DNA from: Pseudomonadota bacterium | Lineage (GTDB): Bacteria; Bdellovibrionota; Bdellovibrionia; Bdellovibrionales; JACTMU01 | Length of the DNA stretch: 54,741 nt | Assembly (NCBI GenBank): GCA_014584465.1 | Contig: JACTMU010000087.1 | Location: 1 to 54,741, forward strand | Direction of reading: 5' to 3' | Shown here: positions 1-9,135 of the stretch, piece after piece | How positions within the stretch are numbered: position 1 is the first letter of the stretch | How the letters are laid out: each line of letters starts with the position of its first letter | The notes under the pieces: generated by a model | The model's database searches: none | Told to the model about the DNA's origin: nothing | Seen by the model: the letters and a program-made list of their open reading frames with translations, nothing else | Made by a program: the position numbers and the translations under genes

Positions 1-7
1 ACAGATT

Positions 8-221
8 TCAGTCTCCAGTCTTCAGCTTTTGGATAAAGGCATAAAGCATTTTTTTTATTTCTTCTGATTTCTCAAAAAGTTCTTTGGATTTTTCCTCGCG
101 TACCATTTTCAAATCGGTAGATAAGATTATCAGACATTCCACTTCATTAGCTGAGGCATAGGCAATTTCAAGAAATCTCGCAAATTCTTTATTCGAATTC
201 CTGCATACTGCAAATCGCCGC
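8..221 (-). pseudogene. 3' remnant of a four-helix-bundle (S23/IVP family) protein gene
   Basis: The minus strand encodes a C-terminal half that reads NKEFARFLEIAYASANEVE followed by a charged helix ending KKMLYAFIQKLKTGD and a stop at 8-10. This is the hallmark of the four-helix-bundle proteins first described from 23S rRNA intervening sequences. An in-frame TAA at 222-224 lies directly upstream and no start codon precedes the conserved part, so the first two helices are missing. The fragment is probably non-functional. The remaining 160 bases up to the next gene show nothing recognisable. Confidence 0.6.
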
Positions 222-387
222 TTAAAAGCATTAAAAAATTAATTTTAGTCATTTTACTTTTTTTTGGAGTCATCCAGAACAGGCTCTCTATTCTTTTTTT
301 GCAAAGAAAAAGTTTTTCTGGGGGCTGATTGCTATGCTGGTGACTGAAGATTGACGACTGATAGCTTCGTTCATATGAAAATAGATA

Positions 388-1230
388 TTATAAGAAGGCC
401 ACGGTGCGCTCATGTTCAGAGTGAGGGAGACGTTGGCGAAGGATGTTGGGGATCTCGGCAAATAGGTAACGTCTTGAAAAGTGAGTGAGAAAGATCTTCT
501 CACAGCTCATCTCAGAAAGAAGCGGTTTCAATTCATCAAGGTGGAGGTGGCCCCACTTATGAGCCTTCTCAATGCTCTTACGCTCATCAAGATAGGTGCA
601 CTCCATCACAAGATAGCGGCAATTCTTGAGCCAGGGATTCTTCTCAAAAACGTGAATTGTCGTATCTCCTGTGAAGCAGAGAAATGGCTCATCGTGATGT
701 TCATCGACTTCAACCCCGCTTCGTTTGAGGGCGACGATCTCCGGTCCACTCAGTCCATGGTAGGTTGCTTTGAGCTTTTTAAAACGACGGTGGATTGCGT
801 AGCCGAAGGAGGGGACTCGATGGGTGGTCTCAAAGGGTTTGACGTAATAGGGAGGGGCAAGCTCATATTGAACTCCCAAGGAGACGGGTTGAACTTCGTA
901 AGGGTTCTTAAAGTCTTCAATTTTGCCCCAGAGATCCATGATCTGATGAAAGGGTTCGATCATCGCTTGGGGAAGATAAAAGATGGGTGGTGGGACCTTA
1001 TTGAGCGACTTTTGTGAGGCGATGTAGGGGAGACCCGCGGCATGATCGAGGTGTCCATGGGTGATGAAGTAGTGTTCCGCATTGAGGTTCCATGGAAAGC
1101 CCTGAGCAACATCGACGCAAATTTTGAGCTGGGGAAGGACAAAACTGGTCGCCTGACCAGCTCGAGAATATCCGTAGAGATCGAGCTCTTTGATCTTGTG
1201 GCAGCAGACGCGCTGATCTTCCCAACGCAT
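388..1230 (-). CDS. Metallo-beta-lactamase-fold hydrolase, RNase Z-like
   Basis: The 280-residue protein carries the metal-binding signature THGHLDHAAGL near residue 57, a later CFTGDTT segment with the bridging aspartate, and a C-terminal FLTHFSRRY histidine. This arrangement (late histidine in a THFSxRY context) is typical of the RNase Z/ElaC-like branch rather than of glyoxalase II. It lacks the full exosite typical of tRNA 3'-processing RNase Z, so the substrate may be tRNA or another phosphodiester. Its ATG overlaps the stop of the upstream acyltransferase gene in a TGATG arrangement, so it is the last gene of a three-gene minus-strand operon and probably translationally coupled. Family assignment is solid; exact substrate is not. 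Confidence 0.75.
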   Translation of the reverse strand: MRWEDQRVCCHKIKELDLYGYSRAGQATSFVLPQLKICVDVAQGFPWNLNAEHYFITHGHLDHAAGLPYIASQKSLNKVPPPIFYLPQAMIEPFHQIMDLWGKIEDFKNPYEVQPVSLGVQYELAPPYYVKPFETTHRVPSFGYAIHRRFKKLKATYHGLSGPEIVALKRSGVEVDEHHDEPFLCFTGDTTIHVFEKNPWLKNCRYLVMECTYLDERKSIEKAHKWGHLHLDELKPLLSEMSCEKIFLTHFSRRYLFAEIPNILRQRLPHSEHERTVAFL

Positions 1231-2066
1231 CAGTTAAGATACCTTTCCGGCTCCAAAAAATAGCTCTTGATGAGTTTTGCCATATGGGCACCCTGGACCC
1301 CATCGATGAAACGGTGATCAAAGGTGCAGGCGACCGACAGTATCGGTCGGATCTCCATCTTGCCATCAATGACCACCACTCGGTCCTGAATGGTGCCAAG
1401 TGTGAGAAGCATAGGGACTCGTGAAAAGGGAAGGAGCGGGGCCCAAGCGACATCGATGCCAAGAGATCCTACATTGGTGATCATGATCGAGCCAAAGGGA
1501 TCTTTAGGAAACCCAAACCAAGAGAGGTTGAGATTAAGTCCATAGATCAGCCAAGAGGTGAATCGCAAAAATGGGCCAATCATGCACCAAGGAATGAGTT
1601 TGGTTATATTGGTTGATTTCTTTAGTTCCTTGTTCTCTCGAGCCTTCACCCTCGAAGCCTGTTTGTTGATGTAGGCTGCAAGTTCCAAGAGAGTCCTATT
1701 TTCAGCCTCTGGAACTGAGCAGCCGGAAAGATCGGCCTTTCCAACCTTGTCGCCACTACTTCCAGGGATGTTCACTTGGAAGAAGAGGGTGACATGTTTG
1801 CGCAAGTAGATTCGACAACCGCGAATCATCCCATTGATCTCAGGGCGGATCTTCAAAATCTGAGCTGCTGCTCGCCCCACAAGATGAGTTGGTGTGATCT
1901 TAACGCCATGTTCTTTTTGAATCGAGGCGATGTATCGATTGGCAGCGCTCATATCAATCTCGACCAAGGCATAGACAGAGGGGTCACCGACGGTTCTCCA
2001 CGATCCCATGGCCATCTTGCGAAAGGTTGAGGCCCGAGTCAGCTTGGTCATTTCTATGCGTCCCAA
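1230..2066 (-). CDS. 2-oxoacid dehydrogenase acyltransferase (E2) catalytic-domain protein
   Basis: The 278-residue protein matches the chloramphenicol-acetyltransferase-like catalytic domain of E2 enzymes. It has the N-terminal RKMAMGSW region, a central strand containing IMITNVGSLGID, and the catalytic DHRFIDGVQGA (HxxxDG) motif near the C-terminus. No lipoyl or peripheral-subunit-binding domain is present, so it is not a complete E2 of pyruvate dehydrogenase. It is more likely a stand-alone acyltransferase. The TTG start at 2066 is preceded by GGAGG at suitable spacing; an ATG at 2051 is the alternative. It lies 9 bases after the upstream gene and overlaps the downstream hydrolase by one base, so all three genes are probably co-transcribed. 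Confidence 0.7.
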   Translation of the reverse strand: MGRIEMTKLTRASTFRKMAMGSWRTVGDPSVYALVEIDMSAANRYIASIQKEHGVKITPTHLVGRAAAQILKIRPEINGMIRGCRIYLRKHVTLFFQVNIPGSSGDKVGKADLSGCSVPEAENRTLLELAAYINKQASRVKARENKELKKSTNITKLIPWCMIGPFLRFTSWLIYGLNLNLSWFGFPKDPFGSIMITNVGSLGIDVAWAPLLPFSRVPMLLTLGTIQDRVVVIDGKMEIRPILSVACTFDHRFIDGVQGAHMAKLIKSYFLEPERYLN

Positions 2067-2075
2067 AGGTCCTCC

Positions 2076-3374
2076 CTAGGTGAGTTGAGCGTATTCAGAT
2101 GCGATCACATCGTGGCCTAGCCAAAGGACAGGAGCTCGCGGATTCCAGCTCTCCTTTATGATGAGAGATCCGCTAGCTGAAAAGATCAATTCACTCAAAA
2201 ACGAGGTCAGTGGATTGTCACGACCCGTTTGCAAGGAGGAAAGATCGTCTGAGCACTGAAGCTGCTCTTCGAGTTGCTCCCTGGTGCTATGGTGAGGCCA
2301 ATCTTCGATTGAGTTCCACTTGGGACCGTAGCGAGTGGCCAAACACTTTTCAACCTGCTCTTTGAGTTGACTCAGAGTCACTTGGGGTTTCAAAAACCCT
2401 TTGCACTTCTCCAAACAACTTTGAATGTGGGGATGTTTTCCGCCTTCACGTTGAAGGGCGCTGATCAAAGCATAAAGGGAGATCTCCACTCCTTGAAAGA
2501 CCGAACTTGAGTTGGTCAGTATCTCAGGGCAATTAAATACGACGGCTTTAACCCCATCCTTCCATGCGTTGTGGGCCACCATTTCAAGATCCATCTTGGC
2601 CCAACCCTGAAGATAGGGAGTGTAGGACTGCCACCTATAGTGGTCCTTGTGGAGGACCTCTGTTCCGTGGTAACCATAAGCAACATAGCGCACTTGTTGC
2701 CCCTTGGCCGCCCACCGATCACGAAGATCCTTAGACAAAGAGATAAGATCATCAAAGGTCTGAGAGGTGACCGATCGAAAATTCTTTTCACAAAGTTGAC
2801 CCAGCGGAGTTTCCCAGAACTCCTTAGAGCTTGTGTAGCGATCTCCTGTGCCCTTAAAGACGCGGTTGAGAATGGGCATGTAGACCTTTGCTCTAGGTAT
2901 GCCACCAGCCATGGTGTGAACAAAAAGGAGATTGCCTGTTGCCGCCCTTTCGGCTTCTACAAGAAATTCTCTCATTGAATTTCTAAATCGCTCCTGACCC
3001 TTTTGAAGGGACTCTTCAATCTGGGCCCAATCAAGTCTTGCTTCCATCCAGGAAGAGATCTTGAGCGAACGCAGCTGATCTATGGGAGAGTTCCCCTGCT
3101 TTGAGCATTCAAGGTCAAAACCTGCCTCGAGTGGCACATTGATGAGGGGCTGTCCCTTCTCATTGAGTTCCTCTTCATTGAGTGGACGAAGGCCCGCTTG
3201 AGGGTCTCTACGGCCAACTGTTGAGTAGATGACCTTCATACCCCTTTTCTTGGCTTCGTCGACGATTCCATTTGCATAGCTTCTTTGAAAGAGCTCCCCG
3301 ACGAGGACAACCGTATCTCCCGCTTTGTAGGCATCACTGATGTTCACATCGCGTAAAGCTTGAAACGAGATCAT
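2076..3374 (-). CDS. Conserved protein of unknown function, Rossmann-like N-terminus
   Basis: I do not recognise the family with certainty. The N-terminus (GDTVVLVGELFQRSYANGIV followed by a KVIYSTVGRR segment) has the strand-loop-helix rhythm of a nucleotide-binding Rossmann fold. Further motifs include LLFVHTMAGGIPRAK near residue 150 and YVAYGYHGTE near residue 230, which recall enoyl-reductase or dehydrogenase folds without a clear signature. No signal peptide or membrane segment is seen, so it should be cytoplasmic. The ATG at 3374 follows a GGGGG stretch at 7 bases and is preferred to an in-frame start 14 codons upstream. It is the first gene of a minus-strand operon with the acyltransferase and the RNase Z-like hydrolase. 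Confidence 0.6.
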   Translation of the reverse strand: MISFQALRDVNISDAYKAGDTVVLVGELFQRSYANGIVDEAKKRGMKVIYSTVGRRDPQAGLRPLNEEELNEKGQPLINVPLEAGFDLECSKQGNSPIDQLRSLKISSWMEARLDWAQIEESLQKGQERFRNSMREFLVEAERAATGNLLFVHTMAGGIPRAKVYMPILNRVFKGTGDRYTSSKEFWETPLGQLCEKNFRSVTSQTFDDLISLSKDLRDRWAAKGQQVRYVAYGYHGTEVLHKDHYRWQSYTPYLQGWAKMDLEMVAHNAWKDGVKAVVFNCPEILTNSSSVFQGVEISLYALISALQREGGKHPHIQSCLEKCKGFLKPQVTLSQLKEQVEKCLATRYGPKWNSIEDWPHHSTREQLEEQLQCSDDLSSLQTGRDNPLTSFLSELIFSASGSLIIKESWNPRAPVLWLGHDVIASEYAQLT

Positions 3375-3654
3375 CAAAAAACCCCCATACATCCAGAGAA
3401 TTGAAATTTCACCCACGCCCCTCGTTTATAACGACCAAATGGTGGGAAAAAAAGGATTTTAATGCGACTGATGCAGCGCAGTTCTCTATGAAAATCAACA
3501 CCTTTCTCCATTTTTTTTTTGATCTGTCTCAACTTGAGATGAACGCGTTAAAGAGTTTTGTGAATTCGACGATGAATCTTAAAATGGAGGCAGAGTGGAC
3601 CTTGGCAGGTGATAAAAATGGAAGTGACGGACCAAAGGTTTGAAGGAGGAACAG

Positions 3655-4122
3655 GTGACGAAGAAAGTGCTCCAAAACAGTTTCTCAAGAATTGAGAAGA
3701 GCCTGAATCGACTTGGAGAGGAGACCTACAGGGCCCTGATGGCCCAAAGTGATCTTTCATCTGCTGTGAACCCATTTTACGACCCCTCAGAAGGGATTGA
3801 CATATTTAACGAAGGTTTACGATTCTTAGTGGACCATGTGGACCATCCTGAGATGGTTCAAAATTATTTTCGATCTGTTCGAGAGAGGTACAGAGGGTTT
3901 GCAGTGGGGACCCAACACTATCAACTGATCCTTGATGAGTGGTTGAAGGCGCTGGAAAGGCTCTACGGCTCTGAGCGGTGGAGGCATGCTGAAGGATCCA
4001 TTTGGAACGAGGCCTTCCGGCTTGCGAGGGAAGTGCTTTGTGACACCGGAGGAGATTCTCCGTCGGATTGCGAATTTTCGGCTAAAGAGCTAGGTCAAGA
4101 GAGACAGAGAAGCGCATCTTAG
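3655..4122 (+). CDS. Globin-like protein with tyrosine at the proximal heme position
   Basis: The 155-residue protein follows the single-domain bacterial globin pattern: an A-helix VLQNSFSRIEKSL, a PF phenylalanine near residue 41 at the CD1 position, a DHVDHPEMVQNYF stretch in E, and a clear G/H pair (HYQLILDEWLKAL, then W-x7-W-NEAFRLAREVL). Aligning the conserved HY of the G helix puts Tyr79, not histidine, at the proximal heme-ligand position. It could therefore bind heme through tyrosine, bind another ligand, or be a heme-less sensor globin. The GTG start at 3655 sits four bases after GGAGGA; a TTG at 3640 lies before the Shine-Dalgarno site and is rejected. It precedes thiL on the same strand. 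Confidence 0.55.
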   Translation: MTKKVLQNSFSRIEKSLNRLGEETYRALMAQSDLSSAVNPFYDPSEGIDIFNEGLRFLVDHVDHPEMVQNYFRSVRERYRGFAVGTQHYQLILDEWLKALERLYGSERWRHAEGSIWNEAFRLAREVLCDTGGDSPSDCEFSAKELGQERQRSAS

Positions 4123-4130
4123 ACCCCACA

Positions 4131-4146
4131 ATTTAGATCCGGGTTG
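4131..4146 (-). repeat. Copy of dispersed repeat family B (short, inverted orientation)
   Basis: Reading the minus strand gives CAACCCGGATCTAAAT, which matches the core CCCGGATCTGAAAT shared with copies near 16495, 27658, 41293 and 48367. It lies in the gap between the globin-like gene and thiL, touching the predicted thiL start. The copy is short and degenerate. Confidence 0.4.
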
Positions 4147-5241
4147 AAAAATTTCAAAAGTTCCATCAAGATCACAGATGTGAAAAAGCGAGTCTGTGAT
4201 TTGGGAGAACTGGGGTTGATCGAGAAGATCAAAAGTCAGGTGTTGCACCTCTCCTCTGATGTGGTTGGGATCGGTGATGACTGTGCAGTGATCGGAACTG
4301 AGTGTGGAGAATCACTTCTTGCAACCACCGACACCCTGATCGAGGGGATTCACTTCTTACGCGAGACATGCCCCTTTTTTGATCTTGGATTCAAGTCCCT
4401 TGCGGTGAATTTAAGTGATATCGCTGCAATGGGGGGAACCCCCAAACATGCACTTGTGTCACTTTCTCTTCCTCCAGAGATGGAAGTGGATGATTTTGAG
4501 GAGTTTTGGAGAGGTTTTTTCAAATTGGCCAACCAATTTCAGGTAGCTCTGGTTGGTGGGGACACCACTGGCTCTCTAAGAGACTTGGCCATTTCGATCA
4601 CTTTGCTCGGAACATGTGACCCATTCCATCTGAAATTTCGATCTGGAGCTCGTGCAGAGGACATCATCTGTGTCACTGGCTTCGTGGGAGACTCGGCTGC
4701 GGGCTTTAGGCTTTTGCAGGAGAAAGTGCAAAGTTTCACTCGGCCGGGAATAAGCCTCCAGGATTTCGAATTCTTAACAAGTCGTCATTTACGTCCCTTA
4801 CCTCAGGTAGAACAGGGGATTTGGTTTGGAAAACGAAAAGTGGTTCATGCCATGATGGATCTTTCTGATGGAATTCTCTCCGACCTTTCCCAGATCATGT
4901 CGGGTTCTCGTCTTGAGGCTGTGGTTGAATTGGAGAGTCTCCCTCTTTCGCATGAGTTTCGTCGTGTGTGTGATCACTATGGTTGGCCCGCAATCGAGCT
5001 CGCACTCACCGGAGGAGAAGATTATCTGCTTCTATTAACAGTGGATCCCAAGGAGTGGCCTCAGCTTCAGCAAGAGTACTTCGAGGAGTTTGGCGAAAAT
5101 CTTCATCCGGTGGGTCAAATGTTGCTTGGGGGAAGTCCACGGAAAAATCAACCCTCCTTTTTGAAGGAAGGCCGCATTGCTGCGTTTTTGGGCGAACCCT
5201 TCGACCACTTTTCCGGCTCAAAGAGAGGCAAGATGAAATGA
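4144..5241 (+). CDS. thiL: Thiamine-monophosphate kinase
   Basis: ThiL phosphorylates thiamine monophosphate to thiamine pyrophosphate with ATP in the cytoplasm. The family landmarks are in order: LGELGLIEKI at the N-terminus, the metal-binding GIGDDCAVI, ATTDTLIEGIHF, the KSLAVNLSDIAAMGG segment, LVGGDTTGS, MDLSDGILSDL and TGGEDYLLLL. The length of 365 residues is slightly longer than usual, with extra residues at both ends. The TTG at 4144 is the longest start; a somewhat later start is possible because homologues begin close to the LGELGLI motif. The 3' end overlaps the next gene by four bases (ATGA), implying co-translation. No TPP riboswitch was seen upstream. Confidence 0.92.
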   Translation: MKNFKSSIKITDVKKRVCDLGELGLIEKIKSQVLHLSSDVVGIGDDCAVIGTECGESLLATTDTLIEGIHFLRETCPFFDLGFKSLAVNLSDIAAMGGTPKHALVSLSLPPEMEVDDFEEFWRGFFKLANQFQVALVGGDTTGSLRDLAISITLLGTCDPFHLKFRSGARAEDIICVTGFVGDSAAGFRLLQEKVQSFTRPGISLQDFEFLTSRHLRPLPQVEQGIWFGKRKVVHAMMDLSDGILSDLSQIMSGSRLEAVVELESLPLSHEFRRVCDHYGWPAIELALTGGEDYLLLLTVDPKEWPQLQQEYFEEFGENLHPVGQMLLGGSPRKNQPSFLKEGRIAAFLGEPFDHFSGSKRGKMK

Positions 5242-5627
5242 AGTGGTCCCACGAATTGAATCTTCGTCGAGGCCTATGGATCTTCCTAGGGTTCACTCTT
5301 TTCTTGATTGGTCTGGTGGGTGTTTGGGTGCCTCTTCTTCCAACGACGCCATTTCTGATCTTAGCGGCGGTCTGCTTCCATCGAGGTTCTCCACGGTTTC
5401 ATCGATGGCTTCTGGACCACCCAACCTTTGGTCCACCCATCGTGGATTGGCAATGCCATCATGTGATTCGACCTAAATATAAAATTTTGGCAACGCTCAT
5501 GTTGTTGACTACACTTTATTTTGTCTTTAGAAATGAGGCGATTTCATCGGAAGGAAAGGCGCTCTTTCTCATCTTTGTCACTGTCTTGATTGGATTCATC
5601 GTTTCGCGCAAGAGTCATTCAACCTAG
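5238..5627 (+). CDS. DUF454 (YbaN-like) small inner-membrane protein
   Basis: The 129-residue protein has the DUF454 arrangement: a first membrane helix RGLWIFLGFTLFLIGLVGVW, the signature PLLPTTPFLILAAVCFHRGS, a short soluble loop ending HPTFGPPIVDWQ, and two C-terminal membrane helices. YbaN-family proteins are found across proteobacteria but have no established biochemical role. The start overlaps the thiL stop in an ATGA junction, and no independent promoter is apparent. A longer frame extends upstream within thiL but its translation there is an out-of-frame reading of thiL. Confidence 0.85.
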   Translation: MKWSHELNLRRGLWIFLGFTLFLIGLVGVWVPLLPTTPFLILAAVCFHRGSPRFHRWLLDHPTFGPPIVDWQCHHVIRPKYKILATLMLLTTLYFVFRNEAISSEGKALFLIFVTVLIGFIVSRKSHST

Positions 5628-5719
5628 ATAGGACCTAAGGGCACGAATCAGGAAAGACGCATTTGAACTTCAACTTAAGTTTTGATTTAGGTTGCACGAA
5701 GAGTAATGCGTGAGGTGTT

Positions 5720-8326
5720 GTGTTGAAAGAGTTATCGCAAATGGATCTATTGTGGGTCACCATTTGCTCCTTGCTGATTTTCTTTATGCAGTGTGGATTT
5801 CTCTGCCTTGAGAGTGGACTTACGCGATCTAAGAACAGCATCAATGTGGCAATCAAAAATCTCTCCGACTTTGGAGTCTCGGTCATCGGCTTCTGGGCCG
5901 TTGGCTATGGACTTATGATGGGAAGCTCTTTTTATGGGCTCTTTGGAACCGACGCGTTCTTTCCAAATCCAGACGGGCATGCTGCAGTCCATCTCCTCTT
6001 TCAGATGATGTTTTGCAGTACTGTAACGACTCTGCTCTCGGGAGCCGTGGCCGAGCGGATGAAGTATTTGAGTTATGTGGGGATCTCTCTTTTCATTTCG
6101 GCAGTTCTCTACCCAGTCTTTGCTCATTGGAGGGGGGCTGGTGAAGTTGGTTCAGGTTGGTTGCACGACTTGGGGTTCATCGACTTTGCGGGAGGGACCT
6201 ATGTGCATGGAGTTGGCGGTTGGATCGCACTTGCAGCCCTCTTGGTGATTGGGCCAAGAGTTGGTCGATTTACTTCACAAGAATCGTCCGAGTTTGACTC
6301 CAACTTTCTAGGCCATAATCCTCCGTTAGCTGTACTTGGCACAGGACTTATCTTCTTTGGATGGTTTGGTTTTAATGGAGGATCTTCACTCACCTTTGAC
6401 GGGGAGAGTATTGAAAATGTGGTCAAAACCATTTTGGGCGGTTCTTCGGGAATGGTGACGGCCATTCTCTTCTCATCTTTCTTGGAACGAAAGCCCAATG
6501 TTTTGGATGTGATTAAGGGGACTCTTGCAGGGCTTGTGGCAATTACAGCTGGTTGCCACCTGCTGGGTCGAGGGGACGCGCTTTTTGTGGGATCGGTGGG
6601 TTCCCTGATGGCCCTTGCTTTTGAAAGATTGTTGTGGCGCCATCGAATCGACGATGCAGTGGGAGTTATCTCGGTCCATGCTTTGGCAGGGGCTTGGGGC
6701 ACTGTTGCATTGGCTCTTCTTGGCGATTCCCAAGCATTCCCATCGGGGAGGCTTTACCAATTGGGAATTCAATTTGTGGGGGTCATCTCCTGCTTCCTCT
6801 GGTCGTTTGGGATCTCCTACATCCTTTTTCGAATTCTCAATCGGTTTTATCCGATGCGAGTGACTCCTGAAGAGGAGGAGATTGGGCTCAACATATCTGA
6901 GCACGATGCAGAGACGGAGTCCTATCGGTTGATTGAGATATTGAGAAGACAGAAGTTGACTGCAGATCTTTCACTTCGAGCCCCTGAGAACCGATTCACC
7001 GAGTCGGGTTTGATTGGTCACCATTTCAATCGTGTGATGGAGCGCCTTCAGGTGCTCTTTAAAACGAATGTCGATTTGACCAAAGAATCCGAACGAGCTC
7101 GGCAGGAGAGCAAAAATAAAAGTCGATTTCTTGCAGACATGAGCCATGAGATTCGAAATCCGCTTCATCTCCTTTTGGGCGCTTCGGACGGGCTTGCGGA
7201 TCCTTCAACTTCAGAAGAAGACCGGCAAAGATTTGCAGAGATTCATCGTAATGCGGGAGAGATGATGTCTCAGATCGTCAATAGCATTTTGGATCTCTCA
7301 AAGATCGAAGCTGGTGCCTTTGAAGTGGAAAAGATTGAATTTAATCTAAAGGACTCTTTAAAGTGCATCTCTCTGATCCAAGCTGCGTGTGAAAAAAAAG
7401 GAGTTCGATTTGTACTTCAGATCAGCGAAGAGATTCCATCTTGTCTTATGGGAGATTCATTTAAAATCAATCAAGTGGTGATGAATTTGTTGCAAAATGC
7501 ACTGAAATTCACTCCAAGTGGGGGGACCATTCAACTTCTTGTATGTGCGGATCCACTTCAAAGAGATCGGAACTTCGTTGTCTTTGAGATTCGCGATTCC
7601 GGAAAAGGGATCGCAGATGATAAGCTAACTCAAATATTTTCGCCATTTGTCCAAGAGAGTTCTCATGTGGCTCGTGAGTACGGTGGCTCAGGGCTGGGAT
7701 TGAACATATGTCAAAGAATCGTCAATTTACTGGGTGGAACGATTTGGGTTGAGAGTCAAGTTGATGTGGGGACCTCGTTCTTTTTTACACTGCCTCTTCA
7801 TCGCATTTGCTCAAAAGAGAGGAGTTGTGCTGGATGTCCTAAGGAGTTTGTTACAAGAGTCATTCCTTTGTTGGATGAGACGGATCGATTGAACGAGGAC
7901 CAGAAGATTCTTCCCTGTCGAATTCTCATTGCTGAGGACTCTTTAGATTCTCAAGAGCTGCTCAGGCACTTCCTCAAAGACAGTCCCGTGGATGTAATGT
8001 TTGTCGACAATGGAGAGATGGCAGTTGAGAAATTTAGGGCCCAGAGTTTTGATCTTGTTTTCTTGGATGCACAGATGCCGATCATGGATGGATATAGGGC
8101 AGCTGAAGAGATTCGAAAGATCGAAGCAGGACGTTCGCTTTTGCCAACTCCGATCATATGTCTGAGTGGGGCGACCACAGATCTTGACATCAAAAGGGTC
8201 TTACAAAGTGGATGCACCTCTCATCTGCCAAAGCCAATTCGAAAAGAGGTATTCCTTTCGACCATCGCAAAGTATTCTCAAATGGAGGGTCGTTCCGCAC
8301 AAAATGCACGCAAGGTCGGTGGCTAG
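5720..8326 (+). CDS. Ammonium transporter-hybrid histidine kinase fusion (Amt-HK-REC)
   Basis: An 868-residue fusion. Residues 1-375 form an Amt/Mep channel with the pore residues in place: Asp155 in IDFAGGT, the twin histidines His163 (YVHGVGGW) and His320 (ISVHALAG), and the FGWFGFNGGSS segment. After a charged linker (about 380-465) come a HisKA domain with phospho-acceptor His476 in DMSHEIRNP, an HATPase domain (N box near 589-593, G boxes DSGKGI and GGSGLGLN), and a receiver domain with Asp783 in FLDAQMPIMDG and Lys838. The likely role is membrane sensing of ammonium with output by phosphorelay, as established for Amt5 of Kuenenia. An intact conduction pathway leaves transport possible. 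Its phosphorelay partner is not adjacent; the Hpt protein at 15908-16318 is a candidate only. Confidence 0.93.
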   Translation: MLKELSQMDLLWVTICSLLIFFMQCGFLCLESGLTRSKNSINVAIKNLSDFGVSVIGFWAVGYGLMMGSSFYGLFGTDAFFPNPDGHAAVHLLFQMMFCSTVTTLLSGAVAERMKYLSYVGISLFISAVLYPVFAHWRGAGEVGSGWLHDLGFIDFAGGTYVHGVGGWIALAALLVIGPRVGRFTSQESSEFDSNFLGHNPPLAVLGTGLIFFGWFGFNGGSSLTFDGESIENVVKTILGGSSGMVTAILFSSFLERKPNVLDVIKGTLAGLVAITAGCHLLGRGDALFVGSVGSLMALAFERLLWRHRIDDAVGVISVHALAGAWGTVALALLGDSQAFPSGRLYQLGIQFVGVISCFLWSFGISYILFRILNRFYPMRVTPEEEEIGLNISEHDAETESYRLIEILRRQKLTADLSLRAPENRFTESGLIGHHFNRVMERLQVLFKTNVDLTKESERARQESKNKSRFLADMSHEIRNPLHLLLGASDGLADPSTSEEDRQRFAEIHRNAGEMMSQIVNSILDLSKIEAGAFEVEKIEFNLKDSLKCISLIQAACEKKGVRFVLQISEEIPSCLMGDSFKINQVVMNLLQNALKFTPSGGTIQLLVCADPLQRDRNFVVFEIRDSGKGIADDKLTQIFSPFVQESSHVAREYGGSGLGLNICQRIVNLLGGTIWVESQVDVGTSFFFTLPLHRICSKERSCAGCPKEFVTRVIPLLDETDRLNEDQKILPCRILIAEDSLDSQELLRHFLKDSPVDVMFVDNGEMAVEKFRAQSFDLVFLDAQMPIMDGYRAAEEIRKIEAGRSLLPTPIICLSGATTDLDIKRVLQSGCTSHLPKPIRKEVFLSTIAKYSQMEGRSAQNARKVGG

Positions 8327-8340
8327 TTCATGGTCAGCCA

Positions 8341-8880
8341 TCAGTTGAACTTTGATGCCAGATCTCGAATCTTACTTTCGTTTTGAGAAAACTGTTGGTG
8401 AAGCTTGAGAATCTCATCATTGATGTTGCCGTCTTGCATCTTATCGATCTGGTTTTGGAGGGACTTGATGCGAGATTGGATGAGGTCATTCTCTTTTTCT
8501 AGAATGTGAATTTGGCGTCCGACAGCGTAGGACCTCACAAAGTCATTTTCCAAAGCTTTGGGGCATACGCCCTCATACTTTTCCCCTAATTTTCCAACCT
8601 GAAACCCCATGGGGCCTGTGCAGTAAGAGGTCAAACCAAAGCTTCGTCCATACTCATAGAGAGTTCGGTGGTTATGAGTTATCTCCTTAGGGTCGCATCG
8701 GTGGATTTCATCTTCAAAGTTGGCGGCAGAAATTCCAGCAATCCCATCTCGTCGGCCAAGTTCGTACCAGTCAACCTGAGCGCAGTTGACCTCTTGATCC
8801 AACTCCGTGTGAGTGCAGGCAAGTAGACTAACAAGAGGGAGCATTTTGAGAAAAACTCCTAATGTCTGTTTTGAAAGCAT
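8341..8880 (-). CDS. DUF2799-family lipoprotein with coiled-coil C-terminus
   Basis: A 179-residue exported lipoprotein. The N-terminus MLSKQTLGVFLKMLPLVSLLAC is a signal peptide with lipobox LLAC, and Cys22 is the likely lipidated residue. The mature part begins with CAQVDWYELGRRDGIAG, the typical opening of DUF2799 proteins. The C-terminal third (LEKENDLIQSRIKSLQNQ and onward) is predicted by eye to be coiled coil. The ATG at 8880 is chosen over an upstream in-frame start because it begins the signal peptide and follows a GGAGG. It converges with the Amt-kinase gene, with only 14 bases between the two stops. Function is unknown; periplasmic face of the outer membrane is likely. Confidence 0.75.
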   Translation of the reverse strand: MLSKQTLGVFLKMLPLVSLLACTHTELDQEVNCAQVDWYELGRRDGIAGISAANFEDEIHRCDPKEITHNHRTLYEYGRSFGLTSYCTGPMGFQVGKLGEKYEGVCPKALENDFVRSYAVGRQIHILEKENDLIQSRIKSLQNQIDKMQDGNINDEILKLHQQFSQNESKIRDLASKFN

Positions 8881-9135
8881 AATCTGACGCCTCCATCCAA
8901 AACAAAAACAGATCTGTTCGGGAAATTGGTTAATCACAATCTTGGACTCAACAAAAAGGTCAAAATCAACGGTTTACTCTGCTCGATATCTGAGCTAACG
9001 CCTAAAGTCAATTCAATAGAAAAACTCATTCGCTCGGAATAACGCATAGCGATGTTGACACAGAGAGATACTAAGAGCAAGAACAATCGACTTTTAGCCC
9101 AAAAAGAATCCGGATCCTTAAAAAAAGGGGGGGCA

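Noticed and set aside
4100..4143. TPP riboswitch ahead of thiL
   Set aside because: The gap is too short and the conserved CUGAGA and ACCUGA elements are absent.
8941..9135. PreQ1 riboswitch ahead of queF
   Set aside because: No preQ1-type stem-loop with A-rich tail could be found.
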